Assembly (NCBI RefSeq): GCF_029227915.1 | Contig: NC_079887.1 | Coordinates: forward strand, 5,208,001-5,272,000 | Length of the DNA stretch: 64,000 nt | Origin: Hydractinia symbiolongicarpus | Lineage: Eukaryota; Cnidaria; Hydrozoa; Anthoathecata; Hydractiniidae | Direction: 5' to 3' | Part shown: positions 37,144 through 51,400 of the stretch, in pieces | Layout: each line of letters starts with the position of its first letter | How positions within the stretch are numbered: position 1 is the stretch's first letter | Program-made: the position numbers and the translations under genes | The notes under the pieces: model-generated | Told to the model about the DNA's origin: nothing | The model's database searches: none | The model's input: the letters and a program-made list of their open reading frames with translations, nothing else

Positions 37144-40100
37144 GAAGTGTAGTATTTGAAACTGTCTCTGTTTCTTCAGCGTGCGATAACAGCTAGGATT
37201 GGTCCCATAGTAAGAAATGACTTATTTATCTAAATTTTTAAATGAAGCGCCACCACAGCGCCCAGTGTAATCGCTGTTTTCCGGCAATCACGTCAAATTA
37301 AGAAGAATGTTATTTCATGGAGTCCAATTGTCTCACTTACCACATTTATAAGGTCATAGTCCAAAGTTAGTTCAATTAAGTCCTACAGTCAATCGTTTCA
37401 TTGTTAAAAGCGATGCAACCTAGTAATATCAGAAAAATATCGCTAAATACATGTTGGTACGAGCATGTGACCCAACCGTTGCAACTCAAACGAACTGACA
37501 CCGTTAGAAAGTCAATGAAATGTACTTTTTGAAACTGTCGCTAATTCTTCAGCGCGCAATAACGGCTAGGATTGGTCCCACAGTAAAAACTTGCTTAATA
37601 ATCTAAATTTTTAAATGAAGCGCTACCACAGCGTCCAGTGTAATCACTGAGTTCCGGCATTCAGGTCAAATTAAGAAGAATGTTATTTCTTGGAATTCAA
37701 TTCTCTTCTTTATAACATTTATCAGGTCACAGTCCAAAGTTAGTTCAATTAAGTCCCGCAGTCAATCGTTTCATTGTTAAAAGCGATACAACCTATTAAT
37801 ATCGGTAAGATATCACTAAATACATGTTGGTACGAATATGTGACGCAACTGTTGTAGTTGAAACGGACTGATACCGTTAGAAAGTCAATGAAATGTAGTA
37901 TTTGAAACTATCTCTATTTCTTCAGCGCGCACTAAGGGCTAGGATTGGCCCCACAGTAAAAATTGACTTATTTATTTAAATTTTTAAATGAAGCGCTACC
38001 ACAGCTCTGTAATCGCTGATTTTCGGCAATCACGTCAAATTAAGAAGAATAATTTTTCTTGGAGTCCAATTGTCTCATTTATCACATTTATCAGGTCACA
38101 GTCCAAAGTTAGTACAATTAAGTTCCACAGTCAATCGTTTCATTGTTAAAAGCGATGCAACCTAGTAATATCAGAAAAATATCGCTAAATACATGTTGGT
38201 ACGAATATGTGACCCATTCGTTGTAACTCAAACGGGCTGACACCCTGGGAAAGTCAATGAAATGTAGTTTTTGAAACTGTCGCTAATTCTTCAGCGCGTG
38301 ATAACGGCTAGGATTGGTCAAACAGTAAAAAATGATTTGTTAATCTAAATTTTTAAATGAAGTGCTACCACAGCGCCCAGTGTAATAGCTGAGTTCTGGC
38401 AATCACGTCAAATTAAGAAGAATGTTATTTCTTGGAGTCCAATTGTCTCATTTATCACATTTATCAGGTCACAGCCCAAAATCAGTTCAATTAAGTCCCA
38501 CAGTCAATCGTTTCATTGTTAAAAGCGATGCAACCTAATAGTATGAGAGAAAAATCGCTAAATACATGTTGGTACGAGTATGTGACGCAACCGTTGTAAC
38601 TGAAGCGAATTGATACCGTTAGAAAGTCAATGAAATGTAATTTTTGAGACTGGCTCTATTTCTTCTGCGCGTCCTAACGGCTAGGATTGGTCCAACAGTA
38701 AAAAATGACTTATTAATCTAAATTTTTAAATGAAGTGCTACCACAGCGCCCATTGTAATCGCTGAGTTGCGGCAATCATATTAAATTAAGAGGAATGTTA
38801 TTTCTTGGAGTCCAATTGTCTCACTTTCACATTTATAAGGTCACAGCCCAAAATCAGTTCAATTAAGTCCCACAGTCAATCGTTTCATTGTTAAAAGCGA
38901 TGCAACCTAGTAGTATCAGAAACATATTGCTAAATACATGTTGGTACGAATATGGGACCCAATCGTTGTAAATCAAACGGGCTGACACCCTGGGAAAGTC
39001 AATGAAATGTAGTTTTTGAAACTGTCGCTAATTCTCCAACGCGTGATAATGGCTAGGATTGGCCCCACAGTAAAAATTGATTTGTTAATCTAAATTTTTA
39101 AATGAAGTGCTACCACAGCGCCCAGTGTAATCGCTGAGTTGCGGCAATCATGTCAAATTAAGAAGAATGTTATTTCTTGGCGTCCAATTGTCTCACTTAT
39201 AAAATTTATCAGGTCACAGTCCAAAGTTAGTTCAATTAAGTCCCACAGTCAATCGTTTCATTATTAAAAGCGATGCAATCTAGTAATATCTGAAAAATAT
39301 CGCTAAATACATGTTGGTACGAATATGTGACCCAATCGTTGTAACTCAAACGGACTGACACCCCTAGAAGGTCAATGAAATGTACTTCTTGAAACTGTCT
39401 CTATTTCTTCAGCGCGCGATAACAGCTAGGGTTGGTCCCACAGTAGGAAATGACTTATTTACCTAAATTTTTAAATGAAGCGCTACCACAGCGCCCAGTG
39501 TAATCGCTGATTTCCAGCAATCACGCTAAATTAAGAAGAATGTTTTTTCTTGGAGTCCAATTGTCTCATTTATCACATTTATCAGGTCACAGTCCAAAGT
39601 TAGTTCAATTAATTTCCACAGTCAATCGTTTCATTGTTAAAAGCGATGCAACCTAGTAATATCAGAAAAATATCGCTAAATACATGGTGGTACGAATTTG
39701 TGACCCAATCATTGTAACTCAAACGGACTGACACCCTTGGAAAGTCAATGAAATGTAGTTTTTGAAAACTGTCGCTAATTCTTCAGCGCGTGATAACGGC
39801 TAGGATTGGTCCCACAGTAAAAAATTATTTGTTAATCTAAATTTTTAAATGAAGTGCTACCACAGCGCCCAGTGTAATCGCTGAGTTGCGGCAATCATGT
39901 CAAATTAAAAAGAATGTTATTTCTTGGAGTCCAATTGTCTCACTTTCACATTTATAAGGTCACAGCCCAAAGTCAGTTAAATTAAGTCCCACAGTCAATC
40001 GTTTCATTGGTAAAAGCGATGCAACCTAGTAATATCAGAAAAATATCGCTAAATACATGATGGTACGAATATGTGATCAAACCGTTGTAACTCAAACGGA

Positions 40101-43100
40101 CTGACACCGTTAGAAAGTCAATGATATGTACTTTTTGAAATTGTCGCTATATTTTCAGTGCGCGATAACGGCTAGGATTGGTCCCACAGTAAAAATTGAC
40201 TTTCTTATCTAAATTTTTAAATGAAGCGCTACCACAGCGCCCAGTGTAATCGCTGAGTTTCGGCAATCATGTCAAATTAAGAACAATGTTATTTCTTTGA
40301 ATCCAATTGTCTCACTTATAACATTTATAAGGTCACAGTTCAAAATCAGTTCAATTAAGTGCCACAGTCAATCGTTTCACTGTTAAAAGCGATGCAACAT
40401 AGTAATATGAGAAAAATATCGCTAAATACATGTTGGTACGAATATGTGACACAACCGTTGTAACTGAAGCGGATTAATACCGTCAGAAAGTCAATGAAAT
40501 GTAGTTTTTGAAACTGTCGCAATTTCTTCAGCGCGCGATAACGGCTAGGATTGGTCCCACAGTAAAAATGACTTATTTATTTAAATTTTTTAATGAAGCG
40601 CTACCACAGCGCCCAGTGTAATCGCTGAGTTGCGGCAATCATGTTTAATTAAAAAGAATGTTATTTCTTGGAGTCCAATTGTCTCACTTTCACATTTATA
40701 AGGTCATAGCCCAAAGTCAGTTCAATTAAGTCCCACAGTCAATCGTTTCATTGTTAAAAGCGATGCAACCTAGTAATAGAGGAAAAGTATCGCTAAATAC
40801 ATGATGGTACGAATATGTGATCAAACCGTTGTAACTCAAACGGACTGACACCGTTAGAAAGTCAATGATATGTACTTTTTGAAATTGTCGCTATATTTTC
40901 AGCGAGTTATAACGGCTAGGATTGGTCCAACAGTAAAAATTGACTTTTCTATCTAAATTTTTAAATGAAGCGCTACCACAGCGCCAAGTGTAATCGCTGA
41001 GTTCCGGCAATCATGTGAAATTAATAAGAATGTTATTTCTTGAAGTCCAATTGTCTCACTTATAATATTTATAACGTCACAGTCCAAATCAGTTCAATTA
41101 AGTCCCACAGTCAATCGTTTCACTGTTAAAAGCGATGCAACCTAGTAATACCAGAAAAATATCGATAAATACATGTTGGTACGAGTATGTGACGCAACCC
41201 TTGTAACTGAAGCGGATTAATACCGATAGAAAGTCAATGAAATGTAATTCTTGAAACTGTCGCTATTTCTTCAGCGCGCAATAACGGCTAGAATTGGTCC
41301 CACAGTAAAAATGACTTATTTATCTAAATTTTTAAATGAAGCGCTACCACAGCGCCCAGTGTAATCGCTGACTCCCGGCAATCATGTCAAATTAAAAAGA
41401 ATGTTATTTCTTGGAGTCGAATTGTCTCCTTTATCACATTTATCAGGTCACAGTTCAAAGTTAATTCAATTACGTCCCACACTCAATCGTTTCATTGTTA
41501 AAAGCGATGCAACCTAGTAATATCAGAAAAATATCGCTAAATACATGTTGGTACGAATATGTGACCAAACCGTTGTAACTCAAACGGACTCACATCGTTA
41601 GAAAGCCAATGAAGTGTAGTATTTGAGACTGTCTCTGTTTCTTCAGCGTGCGATAACAGCTAGGATTGGTCCCATAGTAAGAAATGACTTATTTATCTAA
41701 ATTTTTAAATGAAGCGCCACCACAGCGCCCAGTGTAATCGCTGTTTTCCGGCAATCACGTCAAATTAAGAAGAATGTTATTTCATGGAGTCCAATTGTCT
41801 CACTTACCACATTTATAAGGTCATAGTCCAAAGTTAGTTCAATTAAGTCCTACAGTCAATCGTTTCATTGTTAAAAGCGATGCAACCTAGTAATACCAGA
41901 AAAATATCGCTAAATACATGTTGGTACGAGCATGTGACCCAACCGTTGCAACTCAAACGAACTGACACCGTTAGAAAGTCAATGAAATGTACTTTTTGAA
42001 ACTGTCGCTAAATCTTCAGCGCGCAATAACGGCTAGGATTGGTCCCACAGTAAAAACTTACTTAATAATCTAAATTTTTAACTGAAGCGCTACCACAGCG
42101 TCCAGTGTAATCACTGAGTTCCGGCATTCAGGTCAAATTAAGAAGAATGTTATTTCTTGGAGTTCAATTGTCTTCTTTATCACATTTATCAGGTCACAGT
42201 CCAAAGTTAGTTCAATTAAGTCCCACAGTCAATCGTTTCATTGTTAAAAGCGATACAACCTATTAATATCGGTAAGATATCACTAAATACATGTTGGTAC
42301 GAATATGTGACGCAACTGTTGCAGTTGAAACGGACTGATACCGTTAGAAAGTCAATGAAATGTAGTATTTGAAACTATCTCTATTTCTTCAGCGCGCACT
42401 AAGGGCTAGGATTGGCCCCACAGTAAAAATTGACTTATTTATTTAAATTTTTAAATGAAGCGCTACCACAGCGCCCAGTGTAATCGCTGATTTTCGGCAA
42501 TCACGTCAAATTAAGAAGAATAATTTTTCTTGGAGTCCAATTGTCTCATTTATCACATTTATCAGGTCACAGTCCAAAGTTAGTACAATTAAGTTCCACA
42601 GTCAATCGTTTCATTGTTAAAAGCGATGCAACCTAGTAATATCAGAAAAATATCGCTAAATACATGTTGGTACGAATATGTGACCCAATCGTTGTAACTC
42701 AAACGGGCTGACACCCTGGGAAAGTCAATGAAATGTAGTTTTTGAAACTGTCGCTAATTCTTCAGCGCGTGATAACGGCTAGGATTGGTCAAACAGTAAA
42801 AAATGATTTGTTAATCTAAATTTTTAAATGAAGTGCTACCACAGCGCCCAGTGTAATCGCTGAGTTCCGGCAATCACGTCAAATTAAGAAGAATGTTATT
42901 TCTTGGAGTCCAATTGTCTCATTTATCACATTTATCAGGTCACAGCCCAAAATCAGTTCAATTAAGTCCCACAGTCAATCGTTTCATTGTTAAAAGCGAT
43001 GCAACCTAATAGTATGAGAGAAAAATCGCTAAATACATGTTGGTACGAGTATGTGACGCAACCGTTGTAACTGAAGCGAATTGATACCGTTAGAAAGTCA

Positions 43101-45460
43101 ATGAAATGTAATTTTTGAGACTGGCTCTATTTCTTCTGCGCGTCCTAACGGCTAGGATTGGTCCAACAGTAAAAAATGACTTATTAATCTAAATTTTTAA
43201 ATGAAGTGCTACCACAGCGCCCATTGTAATCGCTGAGTTGCGGCAATCATATTAAATTAAGAGGAATGTTATTTCTTGGAGTCCAATTGTCTCACTTTCA
43301 CATTTATAAGGTCACAGCCCAAAATCAGTTCAATTAAGTCCCACAGTCAATCGTTTCATTGTTAAAAGCGATGCAACCTAGTAATATCAGAAAAATATTG
43401 CTAAATACATGTTGGTACGAATATGTGACCCAATCGTTGTAAATCAAACGGGCTGACACCCTGGGAAAGTCAATGAAATGTAGTTTTTGAAACTGTCGCT
43501 AATTCTCCAACGCGTGATAACGGCTAGGATTGTCCCCACAGTAAAAATTGATTTGTTAATCTAAATTTTTAAATAAAGTGCTACCACAGCGCCCAGTGTA
43601 ATCCCTGAGTTGCGGCAATCATGTCAAATTAAGAAGAATGTTATTTCTTGGCGTCCAATTGTCTCACTTATAAAATTTATCAGGTCACAGTCCAAAGTTA
43701 GTTCAATTAAGTCCCACAGTCAATCGTTTCATTATTAAAAGCGATGCAATCTAGTAATATCTGAAAAATATCGCTAAATACATGTTGGTACGAATATGTG
43801 ACCCAATCGTTGTAACTCAAACGGACTGACACCCCTAGAAAGTCAATGAAATGTACTTCTTGAAACTGTCTCTATTTCTTCAGCGCGCGATAACAGCTAG
43901 GGTTGGTCCCACAGTAGGAAATGACATATTTATCTAAATTTTTAAATGAAGCGCTACCACAGCGCCCAGTGTAATCGCTGATTTCCGGCAATCACGCCAA
44001 ATTAAGAAGAATGTTTTTTCTTGGAGTCCAATTGTCTCATTTATCACATTTATCAGGTCACAGTCCAAAGTTAGTTCAATTAATTTCCACAGTCAATCGT
44101 TTCATTGTTAAAAGCGATACAACCTAGTAATATCAGAAAAATATCGCTAAATACATGGTGGTACGAATTTGTGACCCAATCATTGTAACTCAAACGGACT
44201 GACACCCTTGGAAAGTCAATGAAATGTAGTTTTTGAAACTGTCGCTAATTCTTCAGCGCGTGATAACGGCTAGGATTGGTCCCACAGTAAAAAATTATTT
44301 GTTAATCTAAATTTTTAAATGAAGTGCTACCACAGCGCCCAGTGTAATCGCTGAGTTCCGGCAATCATGTCAAATTAAGAAGAATGTTATTTCTTGGAGT
44401 CCAATTGTCTCACTTTCACATTTATAAGGTCACAGCCCAAAGTCAGTTAAATTAAGTCCCACAGTCAATCGTTTCATTGTTAAAAGCGATGCAACCTAGT
44501 AATATCAGAAAAATATCGCAAAATACATGTTGGTACGAATATGTGACCAAACCGTTGTAACTCAAACGGACTCACACCGTTAGAAAGTCAATGAAATGTA
44601 CTTTTGGAAACTGTCGCTATATTTTCAGTGCGCGATAACGGCTAGGATTGGTCCCACAGTAAAAATTGACTTTCTTATCTAAATTTTTAAATGAAGCGCT
44701 ACCACAGCGCCCAGTGTAATCGCTGAGTTTCGGCAATCATGTCAAATTAAGAAGAATGTTATTTCTTGGAATCCAATTGTCTCACTTATAACATTTATAA
44801 GGTCACAGTTCAAAATCAGTTCAATTAAGTGCCACAGTCAATCATTTCACTGTTATAAGCGATGCAACATAGTAATATGAGAAAAATATCGCTAAATACA
44901 TGTTGGTACGAATATGTGACACAACCGTTGTAACTGAAGCGGATTAATACCGTCAGAAAGTCAATGAAATGTAGTTTTTGAAAAAAAGCGCGTTATAACG
45001 GCTAGGATTGGTCCAACAGTAAAAATTGACTTTTTTATCTAAATTTTTAAATGAAGCGCTACCACAGCGCCAAGTGTAATCGCTGAGTTCCGGCAATCAT
45101 GTCAAATTAATAAGAATGTTATTTCTTGAAGTCCAATTGTCTCACTTATAATATTTATAACGTCACAGTCCAAGTCAGTTCAATTAAGTCCCACAGTCAA
45201 TCGTTTCACTGTTAAAAGCGATGCAACCTAGTAATACCAGGAAAATATCGCTAAATACATGTTGGTACGAGTATGTGACGCAACCCTTGTAACTGAAGCG
45301 GATTGATACCGATAGAAAGTCAATGAAATGTAATTCTTGAAACTGTCACTATTTCTTCAGCGCGCAATAACGGCTAGGATTGGTCCCACAGTAAAAATGA
45401 CTTATTTATCAAAATTTTTAAATGAAGCGCTACCACAGCGCCCAGTGTAATCGCTGATTT
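37144..45460. repeat. Tandem 12-monomer higher-order repeat (~4467 bp), second copy one monomer short
   Basis: Copy 1 is 37144-41610 and copy 2 is 41611 to about 45460. Private variants recur ~4467-4471 bp apart: GAAGTGTAGTATTTGA at 37144 and 41611, GGTCAAACAGTAAAAAATGA near 38317 and 42787, TTCTCCAACGCGTGATAA near 39030 and 43502. Copy 2 lacks one monomer, with an abrupt junction at about 44980 (TTTTTGAAAAAAAGCGCGTT), after which the spacing falls to about 4.09 kb. Confidence 0.85.
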
Positions 45461-48400
45461 TTGGAAATCACGTCAAATTAAAAAGAATTTTTTTTCTTGG
45501 AGTCCAATTGTCTCATTTATCACATTTATCAGGTCACAGTCCAAAGTTAGTACAATTAAGTTCCACAGTCAATCGTTTCATTGTTAAAAGCGATGCAACC
45601 TAGTAATATCAGAAAATATTGCTAAATACATGGTGGTACGAATATGTGACCAAACCGTTGTAACTCAAACGGACTGACACCCTTGGAAGTCAATGAAATG
45701 TAGTTTTTGAAACTGTCGCTAATTTTTCAGTGCGTGATAACGGCTAGGATTGGTCCCACAGTAAAAAATTATTTGTTAATCTAAATTTTTAAATGAAGTG
45801 CTACCACAGCGCCCAGTGTAATCGCTGAGTTGCGGCAATCATGTCAAATTAACAAGAATGTTATTTCTTGGAGTCCAATTGTCTCACTTTCACATTTATA
45901 AGGTCACAGCCCAAAGTCAGTTAAATTAAGTCCCACAGTCAATCGTTTCATTGTTAAAAGCGATGCAACCTAGTAATAAAAGAAAAGTATCGCTAAATAC
46001 ATGTTGGTACGAATATGTGACCAAACCGTTGTAACGCAAACGGACTGACACCGTTAGGAAGTCAATGATATGTACTTTTGGAAACTGTCGCTATATTTTC
46101 AGCGCGTTATAACGGCTAGGATTGGTCCAACAGTAAAAATTGACTTTCTTATCTAAATTTTTAAATGAAGCGCTACCACAGCTCCCAGTGTAATCGCTGA
46201 GTTTCGGCAATCATGTCAAATTAAGAAGAATGTTATTTCTTGGAGTCCAATTGTCTCATTTATCACATATATCAGGTCTCTGTCTAAAGTTAGTTCAATT
46301 AAATCCCACAGTCAATCGTTTCATTGCTAAAAGCGATGCAACCTAGTAATATCAGAAAAATATCGCTAAATACATGTTGGTACGAATATGTGACACAATC
46401 GTTGTAACTCAAACGGACTTACACCCTTAGAAAGTCAATTACATGTACTTTTTGAAACTGTCGCTAATTCTTCAGCGCGCAATAACGGCTAGGATTGGAC
46501 CCACAGTAAAAATGACTTATTTATCTAAATTTTTAAATGAAGCGCTACCACAGCGCCCAGTGTAATCGCTGAGTTCCGGCAATCATGTCAAATTAAAAAG
46601 AATGTTATTTCTTGGAGTCCAATTGTCTCCTTTATCACATTTATCAGGTCACAGTCCAAAGTTAATTCAATTACGTCCCACACTCAATCGTTTCATTGTT
46701 AAAAGCGATGCAACCTAGTAATATCAGAAAAATTTCGCTAAATACATGTTGGTACGAATATGTGACCAAACCGTTGTAACTCAAACGGACTCACATCGTT
46801 AGAAAGTCAATGAAATGTACTTTTGGAAACTGTCGCTATATTTTCAGTGCGCGATAACGGCTAGGATTGGTCCCACAGTAAAAATTGACTTTCTTATCTA
46901 AATTTTTAAATGAAGCGCTACCACAGCGCCCAGTGTAATCGCTGAGTTTCGGCAATCATGTCAAATTAAGAAGAATGTTATTTTTTGGAATCCAATTGTC
47001 TCACTTATAACATTTATAAGGTCACAGTCCAAAATCAGTTCAATTAAGTGCCACAGTCAATCGTTTCACTGTTAAAAGCGATGCAACATAGTAATATGAG
47101 AAAAATATCGCTAAATACATGTTGGTACGAATATGTGACACAACCGTTGTAACTGAAGCGGATTAATACCGTCAGAAAGTCAATGAAATGTAGTTTTTGA
47201 AGCTGTTGCAATTTCTTCAGCGCGCGATAACGGCTAGGATTGGTCCCACAGTAAAAATGACTTATTTATTTAAATGTTTAAATGAAGCGCTACCACAGCG
47301 CCCAGTGTAATCGCTGAGTTCCGGCAATCACGTCAAACTAAGAAGAATGTTATTTCTTGGAGTCCAATTGTCTCATTTATCACATATATCAGGTCTCTGT
47401 CTAAAGTTAGTTCATTTAAGTCCCACAGTCAATCGTTTCATTGTTAAAAGCGATGCAACCTAGTAATATCAGAAAAATATCGCTAAATACATGTTGGTAC
47501 GAATATGTGACCCAATCGTTGTAACTCAAACGGACTTACACTCTTAGAAAGTCAATTAAATTTACTTTTTGAAACTGTCGCTAATTCTTCAGCGCGTGAT
47601 AAGAGCTAGGATTGGTCGCACAGTAAAAAATGACTTATTAATCTAAATTTTTAAATGAAGTGCTACCACAGCGCCCAGTGTGATCGCTGAGTTGCGGCAA
47701 TCATGTTAAATTAAGAAGAATGTTATTTCTTGGAGTCCAATTGTCTCACTTTCACTTTTATAAGGTCACAGCCCAAAATCAATTCAATTAAGTCCCACAG
47801 TCAATCGTTTCATTGTTAAAAGCGATGCAACCTAGTAATATCAGAGAAATATCGCTAAATACGTGTTGGTACCAATATGTGATCGAACCGTTGTAACTTA
47901 AACGAACTGACACCGTTAGAAAGTCAATGAAATGTACTTTTTGAAACTGTCGCTAATTCTTCAGCGCTCAATAACGGCTAAGATTGCTCCCACAGTAAAA
48001 ACTGGCTTATTAATCTAAATTTTTAAATGAAGCGCTACCGCAGCGCCCAGTGTAATCGCTGAGTTCCGGCAATCATGTCAAATTAAAAAGAATGTTATTT
48101 CTTGGAGTCCAATTGTCTCCTTTATCACATTTATCAGGTCACAGTCCAAAGTTAATTCAATTACGTCCCACACTCAATAGTTTCATTGTTAAAAGCGATG
48201 CAACCTAGTAATATCAGAAAAATATCGCTAAATACATGTTGGTACGAATATGTGACCACACCGTTGTAATTCAAACGGACTCACACTATTAGAAAGTCAT
48301 TGAAATGTACTTTTGGAAACTGTTGCTAAATTTTCAGCGCGCGATAACGGCTAGGATTGGTCCCACAGTAAAAATTGACTTTCTTATCTAAATTTTTAAA

Positions 48401-51400
48401 TGAAGCGCTACCACAGCACCCAGTGTAATCGCTGAGTTTCGGAAATCATGTCAAATTAAGAAGAATGTTATTTCTTGGAATCCAATAGTCAAACTTATAA
48501 CATTTATAAGGTCACAGTCCAAAATCAGTTCAATTAAGTGCCACAGTCAATCGTTTCACTGTTAAAAGAGATGCAACATAGTAATATGAGAAAAATATCG
48601 CTAAATACATGTTGGTACGAATATGTGAAACAACCGTTGTAACTGAAGCGGATTAATACCGTCAGAAAGTCAATGAAATGTAGTTTTTGAAACTGTCTCA
48701 ATTTCTTCAGCGCGTGATAACGGCTAGGATTGGTCCCACAGTAAAAATGACTTATTTATTTAAATTTTTAAATGAAGCGCTATCACAGCGCCCAGTGTAA
48801 TCGCTGAGTTCCGGCAATCACGTCAAATTAAGAAGAATGTTATTTCTTGGAGTCCAATTGTCTCACTTTCACATTTATAAGGTTACAGCCCAAAATCAAT
48901 TCAATTAAGTCCCACAGTCAATCATTTCATTGTTAAAAGCGATGCAACCTAGTAATATCAGAACTATATCGCTAAATACATGTTGGTACCAATATATGAT
49001 CAATCCGTTGGAACTCAAACGAACTGACACCGTTAGAAAGTCAATGAAATGTACTTTTTGAAACTGTCGCTAATTCTTCAGCGCTCAATAACGACTAAGA
49101 TTGGTCCCACAGTAAAAACTGGCTTATTAATCTAAATTTTTAAATGAAGCGCTACCACAGCGTCCAGTGTAATCGCTGAGTTCCGACATTCAGGTCAAAT
49201 TAAGAAGAATGTTATTTCTTGGAGTTCAATTGTCTCCTTTATCACATTTATCAGGTCACAGTCCAAAGTTAATTCATTTACGTCCCACACTCAATCGCTT
49301 CATTGTTAAAAGCGATGCAACCTAGTAATATCAGAAAAATATCGCTAAATACATGTTGGTACGAATATGTGACCAAACCGTTGTAACGCAAACGGACTCA
49401 CACCGTTAGAAAGTCAATGAAATGTACTTTTGGAAGCTGTCGCTATATTTTCAGTGCGCGATAACGGCTAGGATTAGTCCCACAGTAAAAATTGACTTTC
49501 TTATCTAAATTTTTAAATGAAGCGCTACCACAGCTCCTAGTGTAATCGCTGAGTTTCGGCAATCATGTCAAATTAAGAAGAATGTTATTTCTTGGAGCCC
49601 AATTGTCTCATTTATCACATATATCAGGTCTCTGTCTAAAGTTGGTTCAATTAAGTCCCACAGTCAATCGTTTCATTGCTAAAAGCGATGCAACCTAGTA
49701 ATATCAGAAAAATATCGCTAAATACATGTTGGTACGAATATGTGACACAATCGTTGTAACTCAAACGGACTTACACCCTTAGAAAGTCAATTACATGTAC
49801 TTTTTGAAACTGTCGCTAATTCTTCAGCGCGTGATAAGAGCTAGGATTGGTCCCACAGTAAAAAATGACTTATTAATCTAAATTTTTAAATGAAGTGCTA
49901 CCACAGCGCCCAGTGTAATCGCTGAGTTGCGGCAATCATGTTTAATTAAGAAGAATGTTATTTCTTGGAGTCCAATTGTCTCACTTTCACATTTATATGG
50001 TCATAGCCCAAAGTCAGTTCAATTAAGTCCCACAGTCAATCGTTTCATTGTTAAAAGCGATGCAACCTAGTAATAGAAGAAAAGTATCGCTAAATACATG
50101 ATGGTACGAATATGTGATCAAACCGTTGTAACTCAAACGGACTGACACCGTTAGAAAGTCAATGATATGTACTTTTTGAAATTGTCGCTATATTTTCAGC
50201 GCGCTATAACGGCTAGGATTGGTCCAACAGTAAAAATTGACTTTTTTATCTAAATTTTTAAATGAAGCGCTACCCCAGCGCCAAGTGTAGTCGCTGAGTT
50301 CCAGCAATCATGTCAAATTAATAAGAATGTTATTTCTTGAAGTCCAATTGTCTTACTTATAATATTTATAACGTCACAGTCCAAATCAGTTCAATTAAGT
50401 CCCACAGTCAATCGTTTCACTGTTAAAAGCGATGCAACCTAGTAATACCAGGAAAATATCGCTAAATACATGTTGGTACGAGTATGTGACGCAACCCTTG
50501 TAACTGAAGCGGATTGATACCGATAGAAAGTCAATGAAATGTAATTCTTGAAACTGTCGCTATTTCTTCAGCGCGCAATAACGCCTAGGATTGGACCCAC
50601 AGTAAAAATGACTTATTTATCTAAATTTTTAAATGAAGCGCTACCACAGCGCCCAGTGTAATCGCTGAGTTCCAGCAATCATGTCAAATTAAAAAGAATG
50701 TTATTTCTTGGAGTCCAATTGTCTCCTTTATCACATTTATCAGGTCACAGTCCAAAGTTAATTCAATTACGTCCCACACTCAATCGTTTCATTGTTAAAA
50801 GCGATGCAACCTAGTAATATCAGAAAAATTTCGCTAAATACATGTTGGTACGAATATGTGACCAAACCGTTGTAACTCAAACGGACTCACATCGTTAGAA
50901 AGTCAATGAAATGTAATTTTGGAAACTGTCGCTATATTTTCAGTGCGCGATAACGGCTAGGATTGGTCCCACAGTAAAAATTGACTTTCTTATCTAAATT
51001 TTTAAATGAAGCGCTACCACAGCGCCCAGTGTAATCGCTGAGTTTCGGCAATCATGTCAAATTAAGAAGAATGTTATTTTTTGGAATCCAATTGTCTCAC
51101 TTATAACATTTATAAGGTCACAGTCCAAAATCAGTTCAATTAAGTGCCACAGTCAATCGTTTCACTGTTAAAAGCGATGCAACATAGTAATATCAGAAAA
51201 ATATCGATAAATACATGTTGGTACGAATATGTGACACAACCGTTGTAACTGAAGCGGATTAATACCGTCAGAAAGTCAATGAAATGTAGTTTTTGAAACT
51301 GTCGCAATTTCTTCAGCGCGCGATAACGGCTAGGATTGGTCCCACAGTAAAAATGACTTATTTATTTAAATGTTTAAATGAAGCGCTACCACAGCGCCCA

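Noticed and set aside
38210-38245. CENP-B-box-like sequence in the satellite (TTCGTTGTAACTCAAACGGG)
   Set aside because: TTCG and CGGG occur, but the spacing is about five bases too long for the CENP-B box consensus, and most monomers lack TTCG here.
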